A stretch of DNA of 54,890 nucleotides from Streptomyces spinosisporus (GTDB lineage: Bacteria > Actinomycetota > Actinomycetes > Streptomycetales > Streptomycetaceae), in assembly GCF_022698145.1 (NCBI RefSeq), contig NZ_JALDAX010000032.1, forward strand, positions 1 through 54,890. Direction: 5' to 3'. Below are positions 32,555 through 41,413 of the stretch, piece by piece; within the stretch, counting starts at the first letter, position 1; each line of letters opens with the position of its first letter. The notes beneath the pieces were generated by a model. It made no database searches. It was not told where the DNA came from and saw nothing but the letters and a program-made list of their open reading frames with translations. The translations under genes were made by a program, and so were the position numbers.

Positions 32555-33571
32555 TTATGCGGCGGCCGGGAAGCGGCCGGTGCGGATGGCGGTGCGGGCT
32601 GTGGCGTCGACTGCGGGCAGCAGGTCGTCGACGGTGCGGAGCAGTTCGCGTGCGGCGCGCAGGCGGGCGGCGCGGGACTCGGAGGGGCGGGCCCGGCCGT
32701 AGCCGATAGAGCGGTGCGTCTCACGCTGCAGGGCCAGCGGGAACGGGATGCCAGAGGTGGTCCATGCGTCGTCCCAGGGGACGACGCGGCACCTGCAGTG
32801 GCTGTGGAGAGGCGGCCCCTCCACCGCGGCCGCCCGGGCGCGGCGCTGGCGGGGATCCCACGACAGGCCACCCGGGAACGGCTCGTCGGCCTTGACGACG
32901 CGGCCGGTGTAGGCGAGGCAGCGCACGCACGCATCGGCTTCCGACACCCACACCCGCAGCGGTGCGGTCGCCCGCACGACCGCATCGAGGCCCTCGTGCA
33001 CGGCGGTGTTGATGACCCACGCAATGTGCGCGCGGATCGCAGGCACCACAGCACGGGCCGCACCGAGCCCGGCCAGCAGATGCGACCAGCGCGACACACG
33101 ATCCGGGTGCAGCAGGAACACGGCCCGCCCGCGGCGCTCGGCGATCACGTCACGGATGCGGCGTGCCTCGTTGCGCAGGACCCGGCCCACGCGCGGCACC
33201 GGCGGAGGACGACGCAGGCTTCCGGACGCGGCCTGAACGAACGCGGTGCCCTGCCGGACACCCATCGCGATGGCCGAGCCGAGGCCGCCGGCGAGGACAT
33301 CCGGCGCCCGGCCGGCGAGGTCGTCGATCAGGCGGCGCACTGCGGCACGGGCCGCCGCGACGATCCTGCGGAGCATGTCGCCGGGGGTAGACGGCTGGTT
33401 GGGGCCGCCGAATGCCCGGGTCCAGGCCGCGAGGGTGCGGCGGATGAGGTCTTCGAAGGCGCGGTCGCTGTCGCGGATGGTGCGCTCGCCGAGCTGGTTC
33501 TCCAGGGCGATGACGTCGCCTGTGTGGTCGTCTTGTACGAGGCGGGCCAGGCGGTCGCTGTTGTACGCCAT
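32555..33571 (-). CDS. MuF-like minor head protein
   Basis: 338 residues. The N-terminal half is helical and basic. The C-terminal half holds the MuF pattern VSEADACVRCLAYTGRVVKA, then GGLSWDPRQRR and PPLHSHCRCRVVPWDD, a Cys/His set usual for SPP1 gp7/Mu F proteins. It sits one base from the portal gene. These proteins ride inside the head beside the portal and can enter the cell with DNA. Confidence 0.82.
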   Translation of the reverse strand: MAYNSDRLARLVQDDHTGDVIALENQLGERTIRDSDRAFEDLIRRTLAAWTRAFGGPNQPSTPGDMLRRIVAAARAAVRRLIDDLAGRAPDVLAGGLGSAIAMGVRQGTAFVQAASGSLRRPPPVPRVGRVLRNEARRIRDVIAERRGRAVFLLHPDRVSRWSHLLAGLGAARAVVPAIRAHIAWVINTAVHEGLDAVVRATAPLRVWVSEADACVRCLAYTGRVVKADEPFPGGLSWDPRQRRARAAAVEGPPLHSHCRCRVVPWDDAWTTSGIPFPLALQRETHRSIGYGRARPSESRAARLRAARELLRTVDDLLPAVDATARTAIRTGRFPAAA

Positions 33572-35106
33572 CAGCCTTCCTCCTGCGCTTGCGCGAGGGC
33601 TTCGAGGTCGTCGATAGCGCCGGACATGAGTGCGGTGACCTGCTCGCTGGTGATGACGCCGAGGGCCTGGGCGGCGCCGAGCTTCTGCGCGCTGTCGGCG
33701 AGGGAGGCGAGGACGTCGACGCGGCGCTGCAGTTCGGCGTCGTCCGTGCCGGACAGCCAGGCGTCGACCTGCTCGGCGCGGTAGCCGGCTTCCATGAGGG
33801 CCTGCTTGCGGGGGACACCGGCCGCGATCTTGGCGGCGACGGTCTGCCAGCCTTCGGCGTCGTCGATGGTCTCGGCTGGCTTCCAGTGCACCGTGACCAC
33901 TGGGTCGGTGACACCGAGGCGGCGGAGCGCGAAAGTGAACGCTTCACGGAGGGTGGCGCCGTAGGACAGCTGCCGGTTGGCCACCTTCTTGGTGAACGGG
34001 GCGTCCTGGGCGCGCACGGATTGCCCGGACGGCTGCTCGCCGGACGGGTCGAACAGGTGCAGCGGGGTGGTGCAGATGACGGCCATGGCACGGACGTTGA
34101 ACTGGATCGGGTCGAGGAACACGCCCGGCTGCGCGGCGTCGAACTGGCCGACGGACTTGTAGCCGCGGAGCAGCATCATCTCGCCGGGCCCGGCCTTCAG
34201 ACTGGAGTCGTCACCGGAGTCGGATGGGCCTACACCGTTCTCGTCGATGGGCCAGTCACCGTCGTCAAAGTCTCCGGGCTCCAGGTCGCTGGTGTCGGTG
34301 TTCGCGGTCTCGGTGAGGGCGTACCGCTGCGGGAAGCCTTGGTAGTCGACGGTGCCCATGTGCGTCGACTGCAGCTTGGTGATGGCGTTCTGCGGGCCGT
34401 AGGCGCCGTAGTGCTCGGGTGTGCCGTACGGGCGGTCGGTGCGGAAGTGGAAACAGGGCTGTTCACCCCAGTCGTTCTCGATGCGCCACGACTCCGGGTC
34501 CTCTGCATCCGCAGGCCACGGCTTCCAGTCGGCGGCCTTTTCGCCGCGCGAGTTCTTCCCGGTCGTCCACCGCTCGGTCATCCCGTCGGTAAGGACTTCC
34601 GCCCGAAGGTACGGGCCTTCGCACCACTGCTTGATCGTGAACCGCTTGCGGCGCGGGTTCTCCTCGTCGTAGATGACACGGACGGTTTGCGGGGAGTTGT
34701 AGAACATCTCGACCCGGACGACCGTGCCTGCGTCGTCCTCGACCGGGAGGACCATCAGGTAGGAGTCGCCGTACTCGCCGGCTCGGCGGAAGACGTCGGG
34801 CATCTCCAGGTCGAGTTGGTTGTCCTGCCAGACCTTGGAGATGAGGGCGGTCTGTTCGTCGTTGCCGCCGGTGATGCCTGCGATCTCCAGTCGGTCGGTG
34901 ACGGCGTCGACGGGGGTCTTCGCGAAGTTGAGGTCGAAGTCGATGCGGTGGGCTGCGAGGGCGCGGCGGATGCGGACGCTGGTGAAGACTTCTGGGACCT
35001 TGCCGTCGTAGTAGGCCTGGGCTTGGTCGTAGCCGGGCCGTGCCTCGTGGAGTTCTTCGAGGCCGTACATCAGGTCGGCGCGTGGGTCGACCGTCTCGTC
35101 ATCCAA
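33571..35106 (-). CDS. Portal protein (SPP1 gp6-like)
   Basis: 511 residues starting at TTG; GGGAGG lies 6 bases upstream and no ATG is as well placed. Conserved parts are ARPGYDQAQAYYDGKVPEVF near the N-terminus, LEMPDVFRRAGEYGDSYLMV, GVFLDPIQFNVRAMAVICTT and LHLFDPSGEQPSGQSVRAQD. It forms the dodecameric DNA gate at one capsid vertex and recruits the terminase. Confidence 0.88.
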   Translation of the reverse strand: MDDETVDPRADLMYGLEELHEARPGYDQAQAYYDGKVPEVFTSVRIRRALAAHRIDFDLNFAKTPVDAVTDRLEIAGITGGNDEQTALISKVWQDNQLDLEMPDVFRRAGEYGDSYLMVLPVEDDAGTVVRVEMFYNSPQTVRVIYDEENPRRKRFTIKQWCEGPYLRAEVLTDGMTERWTTGKNSRGEKAADWKPWPADAEDPESWRIENDWGEQPCFHFRTDRPYGTPEHYGAYGPQNAITKLQSTHMGTVDYQGFPQRYALTETANTDTSDLEPGDFDDGDWPIDENGVGPSDSGDDSSLKAGPGEMMLLRGYKSVGQFDAAQPGVFLDPIQFNVRAMAVICTTPLHLFDPSGEQPSGQSVRAQDAPFTKKVANRQLSYGATLREAFTFALRRLGVTDPVVTVHWKPAETIDDAEGWQTVAAKIAAGVPRKQALMEAGYRAEQVDAWLSGTDDAELQRRVDVLASLADSAQKLGAAQALGVITSEQVTALMSGAIDDLEALAQAQEEG

Positions 35107-35125
35107 TGCGACCTCCCACCCGTGA

Positions 35126-35202
35126 CCTTTGAATCGAAGGATAGACGAACGCTACAGGCGCAACATGCACCCGTGGCGCATCAGTTCTCCTTCGATGCGT
35201 AG
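35126..35202 (-). promoter_or_regulatory. Phage promoter element, copy upstream of the portal gene
   Basis: Minus-strand CCTTCGATTCAAAGG (35140-35126) lies 19 bases before the TTG start, overlapped by TATCCT (35143-35138), which fits a -10. A degenerate second copy, CTACGCATCGAAGG, is at 35202-35189. It matches the elements near 6.98 and 38.3 kb. Confidence 0.5.
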
Positions 35203-35206
35203 CCAG

Positions 35207-36757
35207 TCACGCGTATGAGGCGCGCGACGCCGACGGCGCAGCCTTCCGCACCGGCGGGATAAATCTCCTCACCGCCGACCCGACCGCATCGACCATGTCG
35301 TCGTTCGGGCCCTTCGGAAACGTGCACATCTGCTGCTCCAACTCCGGCAGCCTCCGCGCATGCAACACCCGGCCACGCTGGTAGTGGTTCAGCACACCCT
35401 CAGCCCGGGAGAACTTCGGCTCGTTCTGCGACACCGGCTTCACCTTCACCGGCATGTCATGCAGGACCGAACGCCACGTGTCGTGCCCCTGGTTGACCTC
35501 GATCAGGATCAGCGCAATCTGCGGGAACTCGTCGAGGATCGCGAGGACCCGGTTCCGCAACAGCGGACCGGGCACCAACTTCACCGCCCACGCGGCGTGC
35601 ACCGTGCATCGCCGGGTCTGAGCCGACCACGAGACGACGGAGAGGCCAGTGAAGTCGCTGCTCTTCTTCGCCGTCACCGCGGGGTCGATGCTGAGCATCA
35701 TGTGGGTGACCGGGTCCGGGCCGTCGTCGCCCGGGTAGCGGAAGTCGTCCGGCGTCCACAGTGCCCCGTCCGCGGCCAGCGGGTCGTTCGCCATGTTCTT
35801 CGCATACGAGCGGGTGTGCCGGATCTCCACCAGGTAGCCGATGGGCCACTTCGCCGGCCACATCGAGCGTTCCGTGCCGTCCGCGCGCTGCACGATCGGC
35901 AGGCTGTGGTGCGGGTGGATGCCTTCCTCACGGATCCACTCGGCGGTGTGGACGCCCTTCGCTGCCTTCACCAGCTGGTGGATGATGCTGCCCGGCATGG
36001 TGACGGTCCCGCAGATCACCACGCGGGCGTAGATGTTCAGCGGGAGGATCGCGTCGATGAGCGTGGTGAGGCGCTTCGCGGCCAGGGCCGCCGAGTAGCT
36101 GCTCTCGTCCGGCTCTACGTCGTCGCATAGCAGGAGGTCGGGGCGTTTCTCCTCGACCTTCATGCCGAGGCTGCTGGAGTCGATGCCGTGCGCGGCGAAG
36201 ATGAACCCGGACTTCGAGACGTACATGGACTGCGTGTCGGCGACGTTGGCCCCGGACGGCCGCTTCGCCGCGGTGCACAGGTCGGGGAAGTCTCGGCGGA
36301 GCAGGACGTTGCCGTCCAACTCCCGCTTGAAGGTGGACAGGTGGCGTTCGGCCTGGGTGGCGGATGAGGCGAACGCGGCGGCGAAGCGGACGTGCCCGTG
36401 CGCGGCGGCCCACATCGGCAGGATCAGGAACCACCATGTCGTCTTGCCGGTGTTGCGGGGCGCGATGTAGGCGTCGCGGGACTCGGCCGGTTCGGCGGCG
36501 GGCCGGACCCAGGTGCGGCCGGCGCGGCACCAGTCGAGGTGGGCGTCGCCGAAGGTGATGCGGCCGTCTTCGTCTTTGAGGTGGTGGCGTAGGTAGACGA
36601 GGGCGAAGAGGAGGGGGTCGAGGCGGGTGAGGGTGCGCCGGCCTTCGGGGTCGGCGAGGAGGCGTTCGTCGAATTGGGCGAGGTAGGTGTTGAGGTCGAA
36701 GGTCTCGGTGTCGAGGCCTTCGAGGTAGGCGGCGTGCGTGCGGGTTGGGGTGGCCAC
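35207..36757 (-). CDS. terL: Terminase large subunit
   Basis: 516 residues. ATPase: Walker A AYIAPRNTGKTTWW at residues 97-110 and Walker B LLLCDDVEPDESS near 210. Nuclease: MLSIDPAVTAKKSSDFTGLS and the late acidic FPKGPNDDMVDAVGSAV. It pumps DNA through the portal and cuts it into genome units. It overlaps nothing and follows the zincin gene by one base. Its ATP motif with Asn-Thr in the loop (PRNTGKT) is seen in actinophage terminases. Confidence 0.93.
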   Translation of the reverse strand: MATPTRTHAAYLEGLDTETFDLNTYLAQFDERLLADPEGRRTLTRLDPLLFALVYLRHHLKDEDGRITFGDAHLDWCRAGRTWVRPAAEPAESRDAYIAPRNTGKTTWWFLILPMWAAAHGHVRFAAAFASSATQAERHLSTFKRELDGNVLLRRDFPDLCTAAKRPSGANVADTQSMYVSKSGFIFAAHGIDSSSLGMKVEEKRPDLLLCDDVEPDESSYSAALAAKRLTTLIDAILPLNIYARVVICGTVTMPGSIIHQLVKAAKGVHTAEWIREEGIHPHHSLPIVQRADGTERSMWPAKWPIGYLVEIRHTRSYAKNMANDPLAADGALWTPDDFRYPGDDGPDPVTHMMLSIDPAVTAKKSSDFTGLSVVSWSAQTRRCTVHAAWAVKLVPGPLLRNRVLAILDEFPQIALILIEVNQGHDTWRSVLHDMPVKVKPVSQNEPKFSRAEGVLNHYQRGRVLHARRLPELEQQMCTFPKGPNDDMVDAVGSAVRRFIPPVRKAAPSASRASYA

Positions 36758-36758
36758 G

Positions 36759-37211
36759 TCAGGCCTCGTACATGCCGTGGCGGTAGAGCTGCTTGACGAT
36801 GCGGCTGGCCAGGTCGCCGATCAGGTAGCAGAACACCTCTTCGTTGTTGAGGTTGTCGTGGATCGGTCCGTGCTCGGGCAGCCAGTCCTGCTCGTAGATG
36901 GCGGCCGCGGCGTGGCCGACCTCGTGCGTGACGACGCCCGTCCCGAGCCGCTGCCGCCAGAGGCGGACCAGGGCTGCGGCCTCGGAGGCGGACTCGACCT
37001 CGCCGTCCGTGCCGATCGTCATTGTCTGGAAGGCGTGGGTGATGCCGTGGGCGTCGCCGAACTTCCCCGGCTCGCTGGTGCCGTTGCGGCGCGCGTACCG
37101 GTCGGCGGCTGCGCGCATGTCGTCGAGGCTGTCGTACACCTTCACGGTGACCGCGCGCTTCCGGCCTGAGTGGCGGGTCGTCACGCGGAAGGTGCAGGGG
37201 CGTGCGGTCAC
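36759..37211 (-). CDS. Zincin-like metalloprotein (HEVGH motif)
   Basis: 150 residues from GTG (GTGA overlap). The motif GVVTHEVGHAAAAIYEQDWL is an HExxH zinc site, and a downstream NNEEVFCYLIGDL could supply the third Glu ligand. The N-terminal half is beta-rich (TFRVTTRHSGRKRAVTVKVY). It lies in the terminase operon, unusual for a peptidase. It may process a head protein, act on a host factor, or be a metal-binding relic. Confidence 0.7.
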   Translation of the reverse strand: MTARPCTFRVTTRHSGRKRAVTVKVYDSLDDMRAAADRYARRNGTSEPGKFGDAHGITHAFQTMTIGTDGEVESASEAAALVRLWRQRLGTGVVTHEVGHAAAAIYEQDWLPEHGPIHDNLNNEEVFCYLIGDLASRIVKQLYRHGMYEA

Positions 37212-37438
37212 TGGCCACCGTCCACGAAGCCGCCCTGCGTGATCTCGGTAGCGCCCGCGAGGAGGCCCTTCTGGGTGATCCAGTCCATCGACTCGGACCC
37301 GCCGATGACGATGGCGACACGGCCTTCGTCGGTGACCACCTTCATGATGACGAGGGCGTCGGTGGGCATGTCGCTTTCGCCGAGTTCGGCGGTTACGCCG
37401 AGCGTGTCGAGTAGTTGACCGATCTTCTGCTCAGCCAT
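37208..37438 (-). CDS. Small hypothetical protein of the terminase operon
   Basis: 76 residues: QKIGQLLDTLGVTAELGESD, then ALVIMKVVTDEGRVAIVIGG. It reads as a compact alpha/beta fold with a Gly-rich end. It overlaps both neighbours. The function is unknown. Confidence 0.6.
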   Translation of the reverse strand: MAEQKIGQLLDTLGVTAELGESDMPTDALVIMKVVTDEGRVAIVIGGSESMDWITQKGLLAGATEITQGGFVDGGQ

Positions 37439-37691
37439 CGCTGGCCTCCTGTTCGTCGTCGACCTCGATGTCGAACTCCTCGACCTCCGTCTCGACGCGC
37501 AGCATCACCATCCCGACCGGCGGCGGCACGTCCCCGTCGTCGCGGCGGATCCGGATTGGGGCGACGATCTCGTATCCCTGCAGCATGAGCCGGTCACGGA
37601 GGTGCTGGGTGAGGGCGGCACGGTAGCCGCCGTCGTGCACGAGCCAGGACGGGACGAGGGACTCGATGTAGTAGCCGGTGCGGGTCGTCAC
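37431..37691 (-). CDS. Small hypothetical protein of the terminase operon
   Basis: 86 residues from GTG (GTGA overlap with small terminase). GYYIESLVPSWLVHDGGYRA is followed by a helix (LTQHLRDRLMLQGYEIV) and an acidic beta C-terminus. The function is unknown; the overlap implies co-translation with the terminase. Confidence 0.6.
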   Translation of the reverse strand: MTTRTGYYIESLVPSWLVHDGGYRAALTQHLRDRLMLQGYEIVAPIRIRRDDGDVPPPVGMVMLRVETEVEEFDIEVDDEQEASDG

Positions 37692-38278
37692 GCGTCACCG
37701 CCGTCGCGGATCTGCGCCTCTTCCGAGCGGACGGCGGCCTTGGCTTCGCGGAGCATCTCCTGGAGTTCGAGGTCCTGTTGGGTGACCTCGTGCACGGTCG
37801 CGTCGATCTTCACGGCGGCTTCGATGCCGGTGAGCTTCGCCCGCCGCTCACCGTTCCGGCGCCGCGACTCTTCGATCTTCAGGAGGCGGTCGACGGCCTG
37901 GAGGACGGGGGCGTCGTCCTCCATCGGCTGATTGGTCTCCGGGTGGATGATGACCTTGCCGTTGTTGACGGTGATGTGCTTCGCGTCGAGGACCTTGCGG
38001 ACCTTCTCCTCCATCGCGTCGAGGCGGGCGAGTTCGGCGTCGAGGCGCTCCAGCTCGAAGTGGAGGACGGCTTTGCCGGGCTCTTTGATCACCGAGTTGA
38101 GTGCGCGTTGGACGGCGTCGTAGGCGTTGCGGACGTCGATGCCGAAGTGGGCTGCGATGCGCCGGTAGGTCCAGCCTTGGGCGCGGAGGTCGGCCGCTTC
38201 CGCATCGCGCTCGGCGGTTGCCAGGGTGCGGACGAAGCGGCCCTTGCCGTCGTGTGGTCGGTCGTTGTCGTGGGTCAT
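37688..38278 (-). CDS. terS: Terminase small subunit-like DNA-binding protein
   Basis: 196 residues; GGAGGAGG lies upstream of the ATG. The N-terminal helix-turn-helix is DLRAQGWTYRRIAAHFGIDV followed by RNAYDAVQRAL. A long helical middle (LERLDAELARLDAMEEKVRK) would oligomerise. Being first in the packaging operon with an HTH and a coiled coil, it should recognise the pac or cos site and recruit the large subunit. Confidence 0.75.
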   Translation of the reverse strand: MTHDNDRPHDGKGRFVRTLATAERDAEAADLRAQGWTYRRIAAHFGIDVRNAYDAVQRALNSVIKEPGKAVLHFELERLDAELARLDAMEEKVRKVLDAKHITVNNGKVIIHPETNQPMEDDAPVLQAVDRLLKIEESRRRNGERRAKLTGIEAAVKIDATVHEVTQQDLELQEMLREAKAAVRSEEAQIRDGGDA

Positions 38279-38302
38279 GGTGGGCGCCTCCTCCAGCCTG
38301 TA

Positions 38303-38346
38303 CCTTTGAATCGTAGGCCAGCAGGCCAACTGAGCTTCGAATCAAA
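38303..38346 (-). promoter_or_regulatory. Phage promoter element, copy upstream of the small terminase gene
   Basis: Minus-strand CCTACGATTCAAAGG (38317-38303) is 24 bases before the ATG, with TACGAT as a possible -10. A related TTTGATTCGAAG (38346-38335) is three helical turns upstream. The region is shared with the divergent fibre block, so it may serve both directions. Confidence 0.5.
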
Positions 38347-38365
38347 CGTCAGGCGGGTGGGCTTG

Positions 38366-38539
38366 ATGGCACACATGAGCTTCAAGAAGCGCAAGGCACA
38401 GTTCGCTGCACGAGGCGCCCGCAACCCCGGAGGCCTCGCCTACTACGTCGGCGCCAAGAAGTACGGCAAGGCGGGCATGGCGCTGAAAGCCGCCGCGGGC
38501 CGCAAGAAGGCGGCAGCCAAGCGGCGCAAGGGGAAGTGA
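38366..38539 (+). CDS. Very basic small protein
   Basis: 57 residues: MAHMSFKKRKAQFAARGARN, then YYVGAKKYGKAGMALK and a Lys/Arg/Ala tail. Almost a third of residues are Lys or Arg with hardly any acid, so nucleic-acid binding is likely. A GTG nine bases upstream is an alternative start. It is divergent from the packaging operon and coupled to the next basic gene. Confidence 0.6.
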   Translation: MAHMSFKKRKAQFAARGARNPGGLAYYVGAKKYGKAGMALKAAAGRKKAAAKRRKGK

Positions 38540-38730
38540 TGGTCTCCAGCCGAGGCGGCAAGTATGGCTTCGTCTACCGCAGCAGGTTCTCCGCCTACCG
38601 TGCCCTGCGCCGCAAGGGACTGACCAAGCAGCGCGCCGCGATGATCAGCAACGCGGGCCGCAGCTTCCCCCAGCGCAGCCGTATGGCACGCAAGGCGGCG
38701 CGTACCCGCAAGATGAGAGGCGGCCGCTGA
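38539..38730 (+). CDS. Very basic small protein, second of pair
   Basis: 63 residues from ATG (an in-frame GTG directly before it could serve). GGKYGFVYRSRFSAYRALRR, then KGLTKQRAAMISNAGRSF and an Arg-rich end. Short proteins like this are familiar next to actinophage terminase genes. It probably binds DNA or RNA. It overlaps the fibre gene by one base. Confidence 0.65.
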   Translation: MVSSRGGKYGFVYRSRFSAYRALRRKGLTKQRAAMISNAGRSFPQRSRMARKAARTRKMRGGR

Positions 38731-41153
38731 TGCCGTTCCCTGCTGGCGTTCAGACCGTGACGATCGCCGCCCCGGCGAACGGCTACCGCACCCTCGACGG
38801 CGACTACCAGACCGGCACGATCATCCTGACTCCGTCGGTGCGGGAGGTGGTGTCGGCGGAGCACGGCATCATCGCCGTCGGCGAGGTCAACTTCACGATC
38901 GGCGCGTCCGGTTCGTTCCCGTCGAAGGCCGTCCTACCCAACGACGCCGAGGGGTTCGAGCCGGTCGGCTGGACGTACCGGCTCGACCAGCTGCTGTCGA
39001 ACGAGAAGGCCCGCAGCTACAACGTGTCCATCCCCGCCTCGGCCGGGACCGTGGACTTGTCGACGCTGGTCGAGGTGGAGGCCTCGGACGGTGTCGTGGT
39101 GTCGGTGCCGGGCGGTGGCGGGCATGGGACGCCGTCGGACACGGTCGTCGACGAGGTCGACTACGGGCAGCCGGCCGAAGCGGGCGTGAGCACGACCTAC
39201 TCCCGCGGCGATCACACGCACGGCACACCGGCCGCACCGACGGCTGGCACGACTGCGGGCACCTTCGCCTCGGGCGACGACTCCCGGATCGTGGGCGCCG
39301 CGCAGAAGGCGTCGAACCTGGCCGACCTCACGGACAAGCCCACGGCCCGTGGCAACCTGGGGCTCGGCACGGCGGCGACGCAGGATGTCGCCGCGTTCGA
39401 TGCGGCGGGCGCCGCGGCTTCTGCGTTGAGCAGCGCGGCGGGCTACACCGACGGGAAGATCAGCGCCGAGGTCACCCGGGCGGACGGCGCCTACGATGCC
39501 CTGGGGGCTGCGGCTGGCGCGCAGAGCGCAGCGATCGCCGACGCCGCGGGCAAGTACCGGCCGCTGCAGCCCTGGGTGTTCGACGTCACCGCCGCACCCT
39601 ACGGCGCGAAGGGTGATGCGAAGGTGGTCGCCGACGGCGCGATGACGTCCGGGTCGACGACCCTGACCAGCGCGACGGCCAGCTTCCAGCCTGGCGACGT
39701 CGGCAAGGCCATCTCGGTCAAGGGCGCGGCCATCAACGGTGTGACCACTCTGGTCACGACCATCGTCGCGCGTGTGAGCTCTACCCAGGTGACGCTTGCC
39801 GCGTCGAATGCGTCCGGCTCGAACCTCACCGGCGCGGTCGTCATCTGGGGCACGGACGACACCGCGGCCATCCAGGCCGCCGTGGCCGCCGCCGAGGCGT
39901 ACCTGGTCAATCACACCTACGCGCAGGTCTACTTCCCTCCACTGCCCTTCGTTGCGGCGGGCTCCCTCAACAGCAGCAAGAGCGGCAACGGGCAGATCGT
40001 CTTTGGCCCGTACGCCATGAGCGGCGACCAGCGCACCCTGCACTTCGCCGGCGGTAGCATCGGCGCCCCGGTCCGGTCCTGGCTGCAGACCGTGCCGCTC
40101 GCCTCCGGGGCCTGCATCATCTCCCTCGGCGTGTACGCGTCGACCAGCGCGCAGACCGCCGATATCAACGCCCACGGCAACCCGGCCGTGATCTGCGGCC
40201 CGAACGAGGGCTCTGGGTACGGCACGGCCGCGAACTTCAGCAACATGCTGGCCGCGATCACGAACCTGTCGATCGTCACCACGCACAGTTCGTTCGGCCT
40301 GACCTACGGGGCCGCGAACTTCTGGGGCTGCGCCAAGACCCACATCGACGGGCTGTCCTACGGCACGGCCGGGACGGTCGCCAGCCCCTCGACGGACTAC
40401 TCGTCGCCCGGGGTGTTCGGTACCGGGCTTTCGGTCGGCCTGCTCCTGTCGGCGCCCGGGAACAACGACTACGTCAAGGTCCCGGACGTGTCGTGCAACG
40501 GTGGCTACACGTACGCCATGTTCGCGACCGAGCACATGAAGATGGACCGCTTCATGTCCCTGTACGGCTGGGCGGGGATCGTCATCGTCGGCACCTACGC
40601 GGGCAGTGTGGGCAGCGTCCACGCGATGAAGATCGATTCGGCGTCCATCGAGAACTGCGTCAACGAGGTGTACATCATGGGTGCCGGGTCGGGCGGCATC
40701 GGCCCGATCGTCCACATCGACCAGCTCAGCACCGAGTCGTCGACGCCGAACATCGCCGGGCAGGCCGCGCACATGGCCGCCGCGCGGGGGAAGATCTGCT
40801 GGACGGGTATCTTCGCCGAGTCCGGGCTCACGCACGACAATCCGACCGGCATCGTGTCGGAGGACGGGCAGGCCGGCAGCGCGGTCCGGGAGATCAGCGC
40901 CTCGGCCACGGCCCGGCCGATCGACCGGGTGTTGAAGGTTGACGCGGCCGATGGGGCGGTGACGGTGAGTCTGCCGTCTGCGGTGTCCAACCTGGTCGCC
41001 TACACGATCGTCAAGGCCGATGCCTCAGCGAACGCGGTGACCATCGATCCGTCCGGCGGGGAGACCATCAATGGCGACGCCACCCGCGACCTGGCCGCGC
41101 AGTGGGACGCCGTCACCCTGCGATCTGACGGCAGCAACTGGATCGCCGTCTAG
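38730..41153 (+). CDS. Tail fibre / tailspike with beta-helix domain
   Basis: 807 residues. The N-terminal 130 residues are a virion-anchor-like domain, followed by a shaft of Gly/Ala/Thr repeats (HTHGTPAAPTAGTTAGTFAS; ARGNLGLGTAATQDVAAFDA). Then VTAAPYGAKGDAKVVADGAM opens a pectate-lyase-like right-handed beta-helix (about 285-720). A small C-terminal beta domain (TVSLPSAVSNLVAYTIVKAD) closes it. This is the likely receptor-binding or polysaccharide-degrading protein. It is transcribed away from the other tail genes, with its own small cluster. Confidence 0.82.
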   Translation: MPFPAGVQTVTIAAPANGYRTLDGDYQTGTIILTPSVREVVSAEHGIIAVGEVNFTIGASGSFPSKAVLPNDAEGFEPVGWTYRLDQLLSNEKARSYNVSIPASAGTVDLSTLVEVEASDGVVVSVPGGGGHGTPSDTVVDEVDYGQPAEAGVSTTYSRGDHTHGTPAAPTAGTTAGTFASGDDSRIVGAAQKASNLADLTDKPTARGNLGLGTAATQDVAAFDAAGAAASALSSAAGYTDGKISAEVTRADGAYDALGAAAGAQSAAIADAAGKYRPLQPWVFDVTAAPYGAKGDAKVVADGAMTSGSTTLTSATASFQPGDVGKAISVKGAAINGVTTLVTTIVARVSSTQVTLAASNASGSNLTGAVVIWGTDDTAAIQAAVAAAEAYLVNHTYAQVYFPPLPFVAAGSLNSSKSGNGQIVFGPYAMSGDQRTLHFAGGSIGAPVRSWLQTVPLASGACIISLGVYASTSAQTADINAHGNPAVICGPNEGSGYGTAANFSNMLAAITNLSIVTTHSSFGLTYGAANFWGCAKTHIDGLSYGTAGTVASPSTDYSSPGVFGTGLSVGLLLSAPGNNDYVKVPDVSCNGGYTYAMFATEHMKMDRFMSLYGWAGIVIVGTYAGSVGSVHAMKIDSASIENCVNEVYIMGAGSGGIGPIVHIDQLSTESSTPNIAGQAAHMAAARGKICWTGIFAESGLTHDNPTGIVSEDGQAGSAVREISASATARPIDRVLKVDAADGAVTVSLPSAVSNLVAYTIVKADASANAVTIDPSGGETINGDATRDLAAQWDAVTLRSDGSNWIAV

Positions 41154-41163
41154 GAGGCCCATC

Positions 41164-41367
41164 ATGCCGAACCGCTGTCCTGCCACAGACACCATCGATG
41201 TTGAAGGCGCCGGCCTGGAGTTGCAGTGCGTCCACTGGAGCGACGATCCGGCTGGCCGCCATGTGGGCGATCATCTCGTGCATACGCCGCCGGCGATGGG
41301 CGACGATCACACGTGGCTTAACGAGGATCCGCTCACGGAAGAGGAGGCTGCGGTGCTGGGGCGGTAG
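41164..41367 (+). CDS. Small acidic protein after the fibre gene
   Basis: 67 residues: MPNRCPATDTIDVEGAGLEL, then QCVHWSDDPAGRHVGDHLVH and an acidic end. The spaced Cys and His residues hint at a metal site. GGAGG ends 9 bases before the ATG. The function is unknown. Confidence 0.6.
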   Translation: MPNRCPATDTIDVEGAGLELQCVHWSDDPAGRHVGDHLVHTPPAMGDDHTWLNEDPLTEEEAAVLGR

Positions 41368-41413
41368 CCTTCCGGCACTGCGCGCAGGGGGCGCGCCTGT
41401 TGGGGGGTTTGTG

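Noticed and set aside
33589..35202. A long plus-strand open frame opposite the portal gene
   Set aside because: The minus-strand portal has recognised motifs and a good ribosome-binding site; the opposite frame is a Val/Gly/Asp-rich shadow.
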